From NCBI GenBank assembly GCA_035527275.1, contig DATLBA010000037.1:1-15155 (forward strand): a stretch of DNA of 15,155 nt, written 5' to 3'. The DNA comes from DATLBA01 sp035527275 (GTDB taxonomy: Bacteria > Planctomycetota > Phycisphaerae > FEN-1346). The notes under the pieces were generated by a model that saw only the letters and a program-made list of their open reading frames with translations, was not told where the DNA came from and did no database searches. Shown here piece by piece: positions 1 to 5,530 of the stretch. Position numbers and translations under genes: made by a program. The stretch's first letter is position 1. Each line of letters starts with the position of its first letter.

Positions 1-630
1 AGCATGCTCGCGGCCATGGAGCACCGCCCGGAGATGGAGCAGTCGGACGCCCGGCTCGATAAACTGGGTCTCCTGGAGCGCGTGGCTCGCAACGAGCGCC
101 TCCCCCGCCTCGACCTGGAAGGGAGGTACGGCATCACCGGCCTGGACTCGAAGACGTTGCGTGCGATGCACGAGCAATTCGGCACCGAGTTCTTCGAGTG
201 GCGTGTGGGTCTGGACTTTGAGGTTCCCATCGGCAACCGGGCTCGCGAGGCCGCCTACCGGCGCGCTCGCCTCGAGCGCGCCCGGGCCCTGGCCGAGCGC
301 GAGGATACTCGCCAGCGGGTCCTCCTCGACGTCAGCGATGCCGTGCGGAACCTCGCCGCCGCCGAAGAATCCATCCAGGCCGCCCGTGCCGCCCGCGAGG
401 CCGCCGAGCAAACCCTCGCCGACCAGCAGGCCAACGTCGGCGCAGGGGCCGCCCTTCAGAAGGACCTCCTCGAAGCCCAGCGCGACCTCGCCGACGCCAA
501 GGTCCACGAAATCCAGGCCCGCGCCGCCTACATGACCGGCCGCGCCGCCCTCGAACACGCCAAGGGGACGCTGCTCGAATACAACGACATGGAAATCATC
601 GGCGAAGGCGAGGAAGACGCCCGGCCCTGA
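1..630 (+). CDS. TolC-family outer membrane efflux protein, C-terminal part (5' truncated by window edge)
   Basis: The reading frame is open to the first base of the window, so the ATG at 4 is probably an internal Met and the true start lies upstream. The visible 209 residues match the second half of TolC/CzcC-type outer membrane factors. They include an RPEM segment near the start, then a short strand region (LPRLDLEGRYG), the EVPIGNRAREA turn that follows the second beta-hairpin, and long Ala/Arg/Glu-rich helices with heptad character. The frame ends in an Ala-rich helix, GTLLEYN and an acidic tail. The family forms trimeric channels spanning outer membrane and periplasm, working with RND or ABC pumps. 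The partner pump genes are not visible and would lie upstream. The gene runs convergently towards the tRNA at 773-849. The family assignment is firm; the substrate is unknown. Confidence 0.82.
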   Translation, partial: SMLAAMEHRPEMEQSDARLDKLGLLERVARNERLPRLDLEGRYGITGLDSKTLRAMHEQFGTEFFEWRVGLDFEVPIGNRAREAAYRRARLERARALAEREDTRQRVLLDVSDAVRNLAAAEESIQAARAAREAAEQTLADQQANVGAGAALQKDLLEAQRDLADAKVHEIQARAAYMTGRAALEHAKGTLLEYNDMEIIGEGEEDARP

Positions 631-654
631 AAAATCATCTCAAAAAAGGTGCCA

Positions 655-696
655 CGGGTCCCGGCGCGCCTCCGCAGGATGCTGCGCAGGGACCCG
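655..696 (-). terminator. Hairpin with downstream T-tract, possible terminator of the tRNA-Arg transcript
   Basis: CGGGTCCC (655-662) pairs with GGGACCCG (689-696), with an inner CGCA/TGCG pairing at 673-676 and 683-686. On the minus strand the hairpin is followed after 7 bases by TTTTTT (complement of the A-run at 641-647). The tRNA ends 77 bases before it, so it is well placed to end that transcript. The gap between stem and T-run is longer than in a classical intrinsic terminator, and the same sequence may instead be one copy of a dispersed palindrome (see 9997-10014). Confidence 0.4.
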
Positions 697-772
697 CCGG
701 CGCGCGGCCAGACAGGGCTGCGAGGCCCCTTGCCGTTACCCGTCAAGGCCGAACATCGGACGGCATCGGACC

Positions 773-849
773 TGGCGCGCCTGGAAGGACTCGAACCTCC
801 AACCTACGGCTTAGAAGGCCGTTGCTCTATCCGGTTGAGCTACAGGCGC
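773..849 (-). tRNA. tRNA-Arg (anticodon TCT)
   Basis: Read on the minus strand this folds as a complete 77-base cloverleaf. The acceptor GCGCCTG pairs perfectly with CAGGCGC. The D stem is GCTC/GAGC, the anticodon stem ACGGC/GCCGT encloses the loop CTTCTAA, and the T arm is GGAGG-TTCGAGT-CCTTC. The discriminator is G and a CCA is encoded at 773-775. The anticodon TCT reads AGA (and possibly AGG), rare arginine codons in such GC-rich DNA. It stands alone as a single-gene unit with its own promoter at 895-923. Confidence 0.96.
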
Positions 850-894
850 CTGGCTGAACGCCGGTGCTATCGGTCCACCGGCCCTGACGCGCCC

Positions 895-923
895 ACTATA
901 TCCCGCCCCCCGCGACCGGTCAA
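895..923 (-). promoter_or_regulatory. Sigma70-type promoter of tRNA-Arg
   Basis: On the minus strand TTGACC (923-918) and TATAGT (900-895) are separated by exactly 17 bases. The predicted transcription start near 888 leaves a leader of about 40 bases before the mature tRNA 5' end at 849. The stretch just after the -10 box is GC-rich (GGGCGCGTC), which resembles the discriminator of stringently controlled stable-RNA promoters. That reading is inference. Confidence 0.7.
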
Positions 924-1015
924 GCAACGCGCTGGGTGGCGTGCCCATTACCTCAGAGCCGTCGCCTCGGGCCAGAAATCGTTGCCACACCCGGTGATCT
1001 CGTCGGGCTTAATCG

Positions 1016-1044
1016 TTGACACCCCGTGGGGGGCCATCTATAAT
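1016..1044 (+). promoter_or_regulatory. Perfect consensus sigma70 promoter (TTGACA-17-TATAAT)
   Basis: TTGACA at 1016-1021 and TATAAT at 1039-1044 match the consensus in all twelve positions with the optimal 17-base spacer. The start of transcription would fall near 1051, about 34 bases upstream of the lipoprotein ATG at 1085. A second TTGACAC lies at 1058-1064 inside the predicted leader. The promoter should drive the lipoprotein genes at 1085-2564. Confidence 0.85.
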
Positions 1045-1084
1045 TCACTCTCATGGGTTGACACGGCTTGGGGAGCGGCGGCGG

Positions 1085-1795
1085 ATGCGGCGGCGCGGTC
1101 ACATTATTCCGGCCCTCGGTCTGGCGGGCATGATGTTCGCGGCCGGGTGCGGGGGCTGGGGGTCGGCGGGTTATGAGGACCGCCGGCTCGCGCTGGAACT
1201 GGCCAACGCCCTTCGCGCCGAGGCGTTGAAGTTGCCCGACGAAGAGCCGCGCGAACGCCTCGTCACGGGACTCAGCCAGTTGCGCGAGGTGCTTCTCGGC
1301 GGCATGGCACTGAAGCCTGTGGCGTCGAGGGATGCCGGGCCGGCCCTGCCGGCGCCCCCCGGCGGGGTGGGACAAGCCCCGGAATGGGCCGCGATGTTCG
1401 CCCCCCACAGCCTGGTCATCGGCTTCTTCACTCAGAGCAAGGATTTCGACGGCGACGGGACGGACGACGGCCTGGAGGTCCGGGTCCAGCCGCTTGACCG
1501 GTTCGGCGACCCGACGAAGGCGGTCGGCTCGTACCGGATCGAGGTGTTCGCCTATCGTTACAAGAGCGGCCAGAAACGCGGCGCGCGGCTGGGGCACTGG
1601 TTCGTCTCGGTCCTCGACGCCAAAAGCAATCGAAAGTATTACGACCCGATCGACCGCTCCTATGTGTTCCCGCTGCTGTGGGAGCAGCCGATTGAACCCG
1701 GCGCGACGGTCATCGTCCAGGCGACCTATTATCCACCCGCCGGGTTCGACGAGAAACTGATTGCCCAGCGGGTCGTCAAGACCGGCGCGGACTGA
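1085..1795 (+). CDS. Putative lipoprotein, paralogue of the one at 3824-4480
   Basis: A 236-residue protein of no named family. The ATG at 1085 is preferred over the in-frame TTG at 1016: the latter lies in the -35 box, and a purine-rich stretch (GGGGAGCGGCGGCGG) precedes 1085. Residues 1-22 form a lipoprotein signal: MRRRGH, a hydrophobic core, then AAGC with Cys22 as the likely lipidated residue. A helical segment (about 30-75) and a Pro/Gly-rich linker (80-105) follow. The C-terminal domain holds an Asp-rich loop DFDGDGTDDG, the stretch VQPLDRFGDPTKA, then aromatic-rich strands ending in a W/PG/TYYPP region. The Asp loop looks like a calcium-type site, and the domain looks like an all-beta, periplasm-facing fold. 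The same plan recurs in the lipoprotein at 3824-4480, including Cys22. The function is unknown. It is probably first gene of an operon with the two genes downstream. Confidence 0.8.
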   Translation: MRRRGHIIPALGLAGMMFAAGCGGWGSAGYEDRRLALELANALRAEALKLPDEEPRERLVTGLSQLREVLLGGMALKPVASRDAGPALPAPPGGVGQAPEWAAMFAPHSLVIGFFTQSKDFDGDGTDDGLEVRVQPLDRFGDPTKAVGSYRIEVFAYRYKSGQKRGARLGHWFVSVLDAKSNRKYYDPIDRSYVFPLLWEQPIEPGATVIVQATYYPPAGFDEKLIAQRVVKTGAD

Positions 1796-1846
1796 CGACC
1801 GCCGGTTTGAGACGGGAAGTTCGAGAGCAGCGAGGGAGGCCGCATC

Positions 1847-2140
1847 GTGCGCAGGCCGATGATGATGGCTATCGGGATCGGCATCGCCCTGGCGGCGGCC
1901 GGGTGCAACGTGACGCGCCAGAACTACGTGGCCGTTTCCCTCGGCATGACGCCCGACGAGGTGAAGCAGATCCTCGGAACGCCGCGATACGAGTTTGCCG
2001 ACGAATGGGTGTACACGAGGGACGACCCCCGCGACCTGACGAAGGTCAGCGTTTATTTCGACGAGGAAACGACTGTCGGCAAGTGTTGGCAGAACCCGGA
2101 GAAACCCTGGGAGAACCACCGCGAGGGCGAGGTTCCCTGA
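1847..2140 (+). CDS. Small BamE/SmpA-like lipoprotein
   Basis: A 97-residue protein starting at GTG 1847, chosen because GAGGGAGG lies about 7 bases upstream; ATG 1859 is the alternative. The signal MRRPMMMAIGIGIALAAAGC puts the lipidated Cys at residue 20. The next segment contains LGMTPDEVKQILGTPRYE, the signature of the SmpA/OmlA (BamE-like) fold: a two-helix lead, the G-M-T-x-x-x-V-x-x-x-L-G-x-P motif, then beta strands (EWVYTRD, KVSVYFDE). In proteobacteria BamE is an accessory lipoprotein of the BAM outer-membrane assembly machine. Here only the fold is supported, and a BAM role is inference. It sits 51 bases after the preceding lipoprotein gene and 13 before a second gene of the same fold. 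Confidence 0.78.
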   Translation: MRRPMMMAIGIGIALAAAGCNVTRQNYVAVSLGMTPDEVKQILGTPRYEFADEWVYTRDDPRDLTKVSVYFDEETTVGKCWQNPEKPWENHREGEVP

Positions 2141-2153
2141 GGGGAGTTCCCGT

Positions 2154-2564
2154 GTGAAAGGAATGCATATGGTTCGGATGAGGTGGAGTCTGGTCGTGCT
2201 GGCCGTCGGATGTCTCGGCGCTGCCGGCTGCTGGTATCAGCGGCCGGACCTCGAGGCGCGGTACGAGGAAATCCTCGTCGGCATGGACAAGTATGACGTT
2301 GTGGAGGAACTCGGCGAGCCGACCGCCGTCATCGAGAACGAGATGTTTTACCTCTACGACGATCCCGACGACCCGGTCCGCTTCCGGTTCGTCCTGGATG
2401 AGAACGGCGTGGTCATCACGAGATATTTTGAAAGGAAGTCGGACCTGGCAAAGCGCGCCGAAGAGGTGAAAGGCGAATTGCCGCCCGTTGAACTCCTGCC
2501 CGGCGATGAGGAAGGGCGACCCTATCCCGGGGCCCCGCTTCCGCGCTTCGAGAAGAAGCCGTGA
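2154..2564 (+). CDS. BamE/SmpA-like lipoprotein, second of a tandem pair
   Basis: A 136-residue protein. GTG 2154 has GGGGAG 7 bases upstream. ATG 2169 has AAAGGA 6 bases upstream and is nearly as good, so the start is uncertain by five codons. The lipoprotein signal ends in LGAAGC (Cys26 from the GTG). The core EILVGMDKYDVVEELGEPTAV carries the same G-M-x-x-x-x-V-x-x-x-L-G-x-P pattern as the gene before it, followed by strands MFYLYDD and VRFRFVLDENGVVI. A charged, proline-rich tail of about 45 residues follows the domain and may reach into the periplasm. The arrangement suggests a tandem duplication followed by divergence. The function is unknown. Confidence 0.78.
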   Translation: MKGMHMVRMRWSLVVLAVGCLGAAGCWYQRPDLEARYEEILVGMDKYDVVEELGEPTAVIENEMFYLYDDPDDPVRFRFVLDENGVVITRYFERKSDLAKRAEEVKGELPPVELLPGDEEGRPYPGAPLPRFEKKP

Positions 2565-2577
2565 GTGGCCGCCGGGA

Positions 2578-2606
2578 GCCCGGCTCGGGCCCACGCGCCG
2601 TGTGGG
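2578..2606. other. Two short hairpins between convergent genes
   Basis: GCCCG-gct-CGGGC (2578-2590) and CCCAC-gcgccgt-GTGGG (2590-2606) lie between the stop of the plus-strand lipoprotein operon (2564) and the stop of the minus-strand methylase (2651). Neither is followed by a T-run, so they may aid transcription ending from both sides but are not classical terminators. Confidence 0.3.
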
Positions 2607-2650
2607 AGAAACCCGGTGCGAAGGCGTCGCTGTGGCGGCGGGCCTGCCGT

Positions 2651-3727
2651 TCAATCAAAGGGTGTCAACTGTGAGCCGGTGGCTTCGAGCGCTGTGTCGA
2701 TGTTGTGCGCCCACTCCGGCGGCGCCACGACGTAGAGGTTTTCCTTATTGCGCAGGTGGCTGACCTTCCCCACCTTCAGCCCTTTGGGGTTCCAGATGCC
2801 TATCTGTGCCCCCACATAGCGTTTGTAGTCGTTCTCTATGACCCCGACGCTGCCCCGCTCCCTTAGAATGGCCTCCAAACTAGAGCGTGTCAGGTAGCCT
2901 TCGTTGTTGAATGAAACAATCAGGACGGGGGCGCGAATATTCCTCGCCACGCCAGACATCGCCTCGTAAAATTTGGGCCGCGAGTTGAATACGCTGCGCC
3001 GCGACCGGCAGTCCAGGCGCTTACACGCCACCCCATACACTTCCGGCTTGTCCCACCGGACCAGCGTCTCCCAGACGTGGTAGTTGCCGAGATACGAGTG
3101 CTGGTTGTAGGGCGGGTCGATGTAGGCGACGTCGGCCTCTAGCCGCTTCACGGCTTCGAGCGCATCAAGCCGATAGGCGGCGCCTTTCCCGAATCTTGCT
3201 CGGGGCAGCACGTCGGGCACGCGCAGTTCCAGGTCGTTGTGGGCGCGCGGCGCCCACGTCTTGAGGTAGGCCATCTGGAGGCCGGTGGTCGAGTCCACTC
3301 GATCAGCGGCTTCCATTAGGGAAACAAGCATGACCGCCTCGAGATCCGGCTCGAGCCCCTTTTCGGCTATGGCCTCGCGGATCCGATCGATTCTGGCGCC
3401 GTTCTTCGGCTGGAAAAACCGCGACTTTACGCAAAACGTTTCCGTGAAGTAGCCGGGCGAGCCGGGTAGGCGGTTGAACTCGGCAACCAGTTTTCGCGCG
3501 CCGTCGATAACGTCTTCACGGTCCGCCTGAACGTAACACCGGGCGAGAGCGTGTGCGTAGGCGTTGTGGTCGTTGGCGAGGACACGATAGCCGGCCCGCT
3601 TGAGCGCGTGACCCACGCGGGACGTGCCTGAAAACAGATCAATAACCGTCCGAGCGTCGGGAAAAGAGTGAACCGCCCTGAGGATGACCGGCAGGAGTTT
3701 GCGTTTTGAACCGAGGTACTTGATCAT
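2651..3727 (-). CDS. D12-class adenine-specific DNA methyltransferase (solitary)
   Basis: A 358-residue protein with the layout of D12-class (Dam-like alpha group) N6-adenine methylases. It has KYLGSK at residues 3-8, the SAM-binding motif I DLFSGTSRVG at 30-39, the acidic AND at 51-53, and the catalytic motif IV DPPYNQHSY at 204-212. It transfers a methyl group from SAM to adenine N6 in DNA; the target site cannot be read from the protein. No restriction endonuclease or specificity subunit lies next to it, so it looks like an orphan methylase or the remnant of a restriction-modification system. It is flanked by unrelated genes and appears slightly lower in GC than its neighbours, which would fit transfer. 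No strong Shine-Dalgarno precedes the ATG. GATC overlaps the start codon (TGATCA at 3721-3726). The family is firm; the biological role is open. Confidence 0.88.
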   Translation of the reverse strand: MIKYLGSKRKLLPVILRAVHSFPDARTVIDLFSGTSRVGHALKRAGYRVLANDHNAYAHALARCYVQADREDVIDGARKLVAEFNRLPGSPGYFTETFCVKSRFFQPKNGARIDRIREAIAEKGLEPDLEAVMLVSLMEAADRVDSTTGLQMAYLKTWAPRAHNDLELRVPDVLPRARFGKGAAYRLDALEAVKRLEADVAYIDPPYNQHSYLGNYHVWETLVRWDKPEVYGVACKRLDCRSRRSVFNSRPKFYEAMSGVARNIRAPVLIVSFNNEGYLTRSSLEAILRERGSVGVIENDYKRYVGAQIGIWNPKGLKVGKVSHLRNKENLYVVAPPEWAHNIDTALEATGSQLTPFD

Positions 3728-3823
3728 GGGGCGCTCTGATAGCGCTTCCCGCCGGGTTCCGGTTCACTGCCAATAAAGCCATTTCCGCGGCGATTGGCCG
3801 CGCAATCAAGCAAACAATCGTTC

Positions 3824-4480
3824 CTATCCGCCCCCTTTGCGCTCAGGTCCGGCCGCGGCGGCGCGGCGGATCGGGACCTCTTTTTCGGCCGACAGGACCT
3901 CTTCCGAGAGCGTCGTGAAGCGGGCCCGGAGCATCAGGCGGCCGCTTTCCGGCGGCCGGCCCTCGGGCCGCCAGTCCAGTTTCAGGACGTATCCGTAGAG
4001 GCCCGGGCCACTCAGCCACGTCCGGGCCAGTTCCTCGCGGCTCCATTCCCATTGTGCGTAAAGACGCGGTTCCCCTGAGGCCGCCTCAAACGCTTCGAGC
4101 ACTAGGGCGCCGGCCCGCTTGACGACGTCGCCCTCGGCGTCCAGCGGTTCGAGGATGACCTTCAGGCGTTCGTCGCCCGGCTGGCCGTCGGTATCCAGTC
4201 CGCCGGTGTATTTTCCGAATCGGACGGCAACGGCTCGGAAAGGGTCTTCCGGTCCCGATGCATCGGGACCGGGTTCTGTGGCCTCCGTGGCCGATTTGCC
4301 CGCCTTGGTCAACTGGGCCAACTGGCGCCTCGCCGCGAAGAGTTCCTCTTCCAGCCGCGCGCTTCTGGCCATGAGCATCTCGGCCCTTTCGGCGGGCGAG
4401 AGGGTTTGGCCGCCGCATCCGGCCGCGCCCAACAGGAGAGCGGTCCACCCCAAGACTTGCGCGATGGTTCCTCGCCTCAT
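3824..4480 (-). CDS. Putative lipoprotein, paralogue of the one at 1085-1795
   Basis: A 218-residue protein starting at ATG 4480, which has GGAGG 9 bases upstream. The open frame runs on to 4660, but that part overlaps the promoter and the mqnA start and is not coding. The signal MRRGTIAQVLGWTALLLGAAGC gives a lipidated Cys at residue 22. Residues 25-58 (ERAEMLMARSARLEEELFAARRQL) look like a short coiled coil. An acidic linker follows, then a beta-type domain containing DTDGQPGDERLKV, LEPLDAEGDVVKRAG and LEAFE. This corresponds to the DGDGTDDGLEV / VQPLDRFGDPTKAVG / IEVFAY series of the lipoprotein at 1085, so the two are probably distant paralogues. It is transcribed divergently from mqnA. 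The function is unknown. Confidence 0.78.
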   Translation of the reverse strand: MRRGTIAQVLGWTALLLGAAGCGGQTLSPAERAEMLMARSARLEEELFAARRQLAQLTKAGKSATEATEPGPDASGPEDPFRAVAVRFGKYTGGLDTDGQPGDERLKVILEPLDAEGDVVKRAGALVLEAFEAASGEPRLYAQWEWSREELARTWLSGPGLYGYVLKLDWRPEGRPPESGRLMLRARFTTLSEEVLSAEKEVPIRRAAAAGPERKGGG

Positions 4481-4526
4481 TCGCGTGCGCCTCCACCGGT
4501 TCGGCCCAGAGGGTTGCTGCGCACCC

Positions 4527-4555
4527 ACTCTAGATAGCGCTCGGGTGGCTGTCAA
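4527..4555 (-). promoter_or_regulatory. Sigma70-type promoter of the lipoprotein at 3824-4480
   Basis: On the minus strand TTGACA (4555-4550) is followed after 17 bases by TAGAGT (4532-4527). The start would be near 4520, giving a leader of about 40 bases before the ATG at 4480. TATCTA at 4536-4531 is a better-looking hexamer but lies only 13 bases from the -35 box, so it was not chosen. Confidence 0.55.
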
Positions 4556-4571
4556 CTGCCCGCCGGTCGCC

Positions 4572-4600
4572 TTGTGGCCTGCGGCGGTCCGTCTTATAAT
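4572..4600 (+). promoter_or_regulatory. Sigma70-type promoter of the mqnA operon
   Basis: TTGTGG (4572-4577), a 17-base spacer and a perfect TATAAT (4595-4600) lie just upstream of mqnA. Transcription should start near 4607, leaving a very short leader of about 15-20 bases that contains GGAGG (4617-4621). The promoter stands back to back with the divergent one at 4527-4555, with 16 bases between the -35 boxes. Confidence 0.65.
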
Positions 4601-4621
4601 GGCCCGGCCTGCTGTCGGAGG

Positions 4622-5521
4622 ATGCCTTTGTCGCGGCTTGTGATTGGCGCTGTGCCTCACCTGAACGCCTGGCCGCTCGTTTGCGGCCTGGGCGAACAGC
4701 CCGGCGTCGAACTGCGCATCGAGGCGGCGGCCGAACTGGGTCCCCTGCTTCGCGGGGGCGAACTGGACGCGGCCCTTTTGTCGGCGATTGAGTATTTTCG
4801 CCTGTCGGCGGATCCGGGCGAGCGGGCACGCCGGAGTTTACCCGCCGTGGCGGGCACCCACCCCGAACCGCGCATCCCCACCGGCCGACCGCCCGGCGGG
4901 TTCGTCATTGTCCCGGTGGCGGCTATTGCGTCGCGCGGCTCCATCGGGTCGGTCCGCCTGTTCGGATACACCGAGATGGCGCTTGTTCGGTGTGTGCTGC
5001 TCGACCCGGCGAGCCGGACGGCCAACGCACTGGCGCGGGTGCTTTTTAGCCAGCGGTTCGGCGTCCATCCACACTTCATTTTGCCCGACCTGGTCGGCCC
5101 GGAACCGCACCGCCCGCCGGATGCGGAACTGGTGATCGGGAACCGCGGCTTGGTGGCCGAGCGGCCGGCGGCAAAGTGGGTCCGCGACCTCGGACGCGAA
5201 TGGCACCGGTGGGTGCACCGGCCATTCGTTTATGCCATGTGGGTGGCGCGGCAGGATGCGCCGCTGGATACGGTGGCGGAATTGCTCGCCACGGCCAGGG
5301 ACGCCGGCCTGGCCGCAAGGGAGGCCCTGGCCGCTCGGGCCGAGGAGGAACTCGACATCCCGGCCGACGTGGCCCGCCGCCATCTGGTGAGCGAGGTGCA
5401 CTACCAATTGGGTCCACGAGAGCAGGAGGGGCTGCGAACGTTCTATCGTCTGGCCTCCGAGGCCGGTCTGGCTCCGGAAGGCGTGCGCCTCCGGTTTTCG
5501 CCCGCGCTGGGTTCCACATGA
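4622..5521 (+). CDS. mqnA: Chorismate dehydratase MqnA (futalosine menaquinone pathway)
   Basis: MqnA removes water from chorismate to give 3-enolpyruvylbenzoate, the first committed step of the futalosine route to menaquinone. The 299-residue frame shows the family marks: IGAVPHLNAWPL at residues 8-19 (N15 matches the conserved Asn of the Y-L-N motif), GELDAALLSAIEY, the IASRGSIGSVRLF ligand-loop at 102-114, LDPASRTANALARVL at 127-141, and DLGREWHRWVHRPFVYAMW at 189-207. GGAGG (4617-4621) touches the ATG at 4622, so TTG 4628, six bases downstream of GGAGG, may be the real start. Two oddities: an apparent insertion of about 25 Pro/Arg/Gly-rich residues (about 69-93) just before IASRG, and IGNRG at 172-176 where relatives usually have IGD. 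It is followed 9 bases later by mqnC. Confidence 0.9.
   Translation: MPLSRLVIGAVPHLNAWPLVCGLGEQPGVELRIEAAAELGPLLRGGELDAALLSAIEYFRLSADPGERARRSLPAVAGTHPEPRIPTGRPPGGFVIVPVAAIASRGSIGSVRLFGYTEMALVRCVLLDPASRTANALARVLFSQRFGVHPHFILPDLVGPEPHRPPDAELVIGNRGLVAERPAAKWVRDLGREWHRWVHRPFVYAMWVARQDAPLDTVAELLATARDAGLAAREALAARAEEELDIPADVARRHLVSEVHYQLGPREQEGLRTFYRLASEAGLAPEGVRLRFSPALGST
4826..4900 (+). repeat. Possible in-frame palindromic insertion within mqnA
   Basis: About 75 bases of mqnA encode a low-complexity Pro/Arg/Gly stretch (PAVAGTHPEPRIPTGRPPGG) that the family pattern does not need. The segment contains the palindrome CCCGCC-gt-GGCGGG at 4841-4854 and a second GC-rich inverted motif near 4891-4900. 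GCGGGCA occurs at 4822-4828 and again at 4850-4856. The boundaries are estimated from the MqnA family pattern, not from an alignment. Confidence 0.3.
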
Positions 5522-5530
5522 GATGATGAG

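Noticed and set aside
649..1176. Plus-strand open frame across the tRNA region
   Set aside because: It runs antisense through a perfect tRNA-Arg and over promoters and has no protein family features.
953..2119. Long minus-strand open frame opposite the lipoprotein genes
   Set aside because: It is a GC-driven shadow. The plus-strand frames have ribosome sites, lipoprotein signals and family motifs, while this one has no recognisable domain and would cross the consensus promoter.
4481..4660. Longer N-terminus for the lipoprotein ending at 3824
   Set aside because: The extension would cover both divergent promoters and the mqnA start, and would bury the lipoprotein signal inside the protein.
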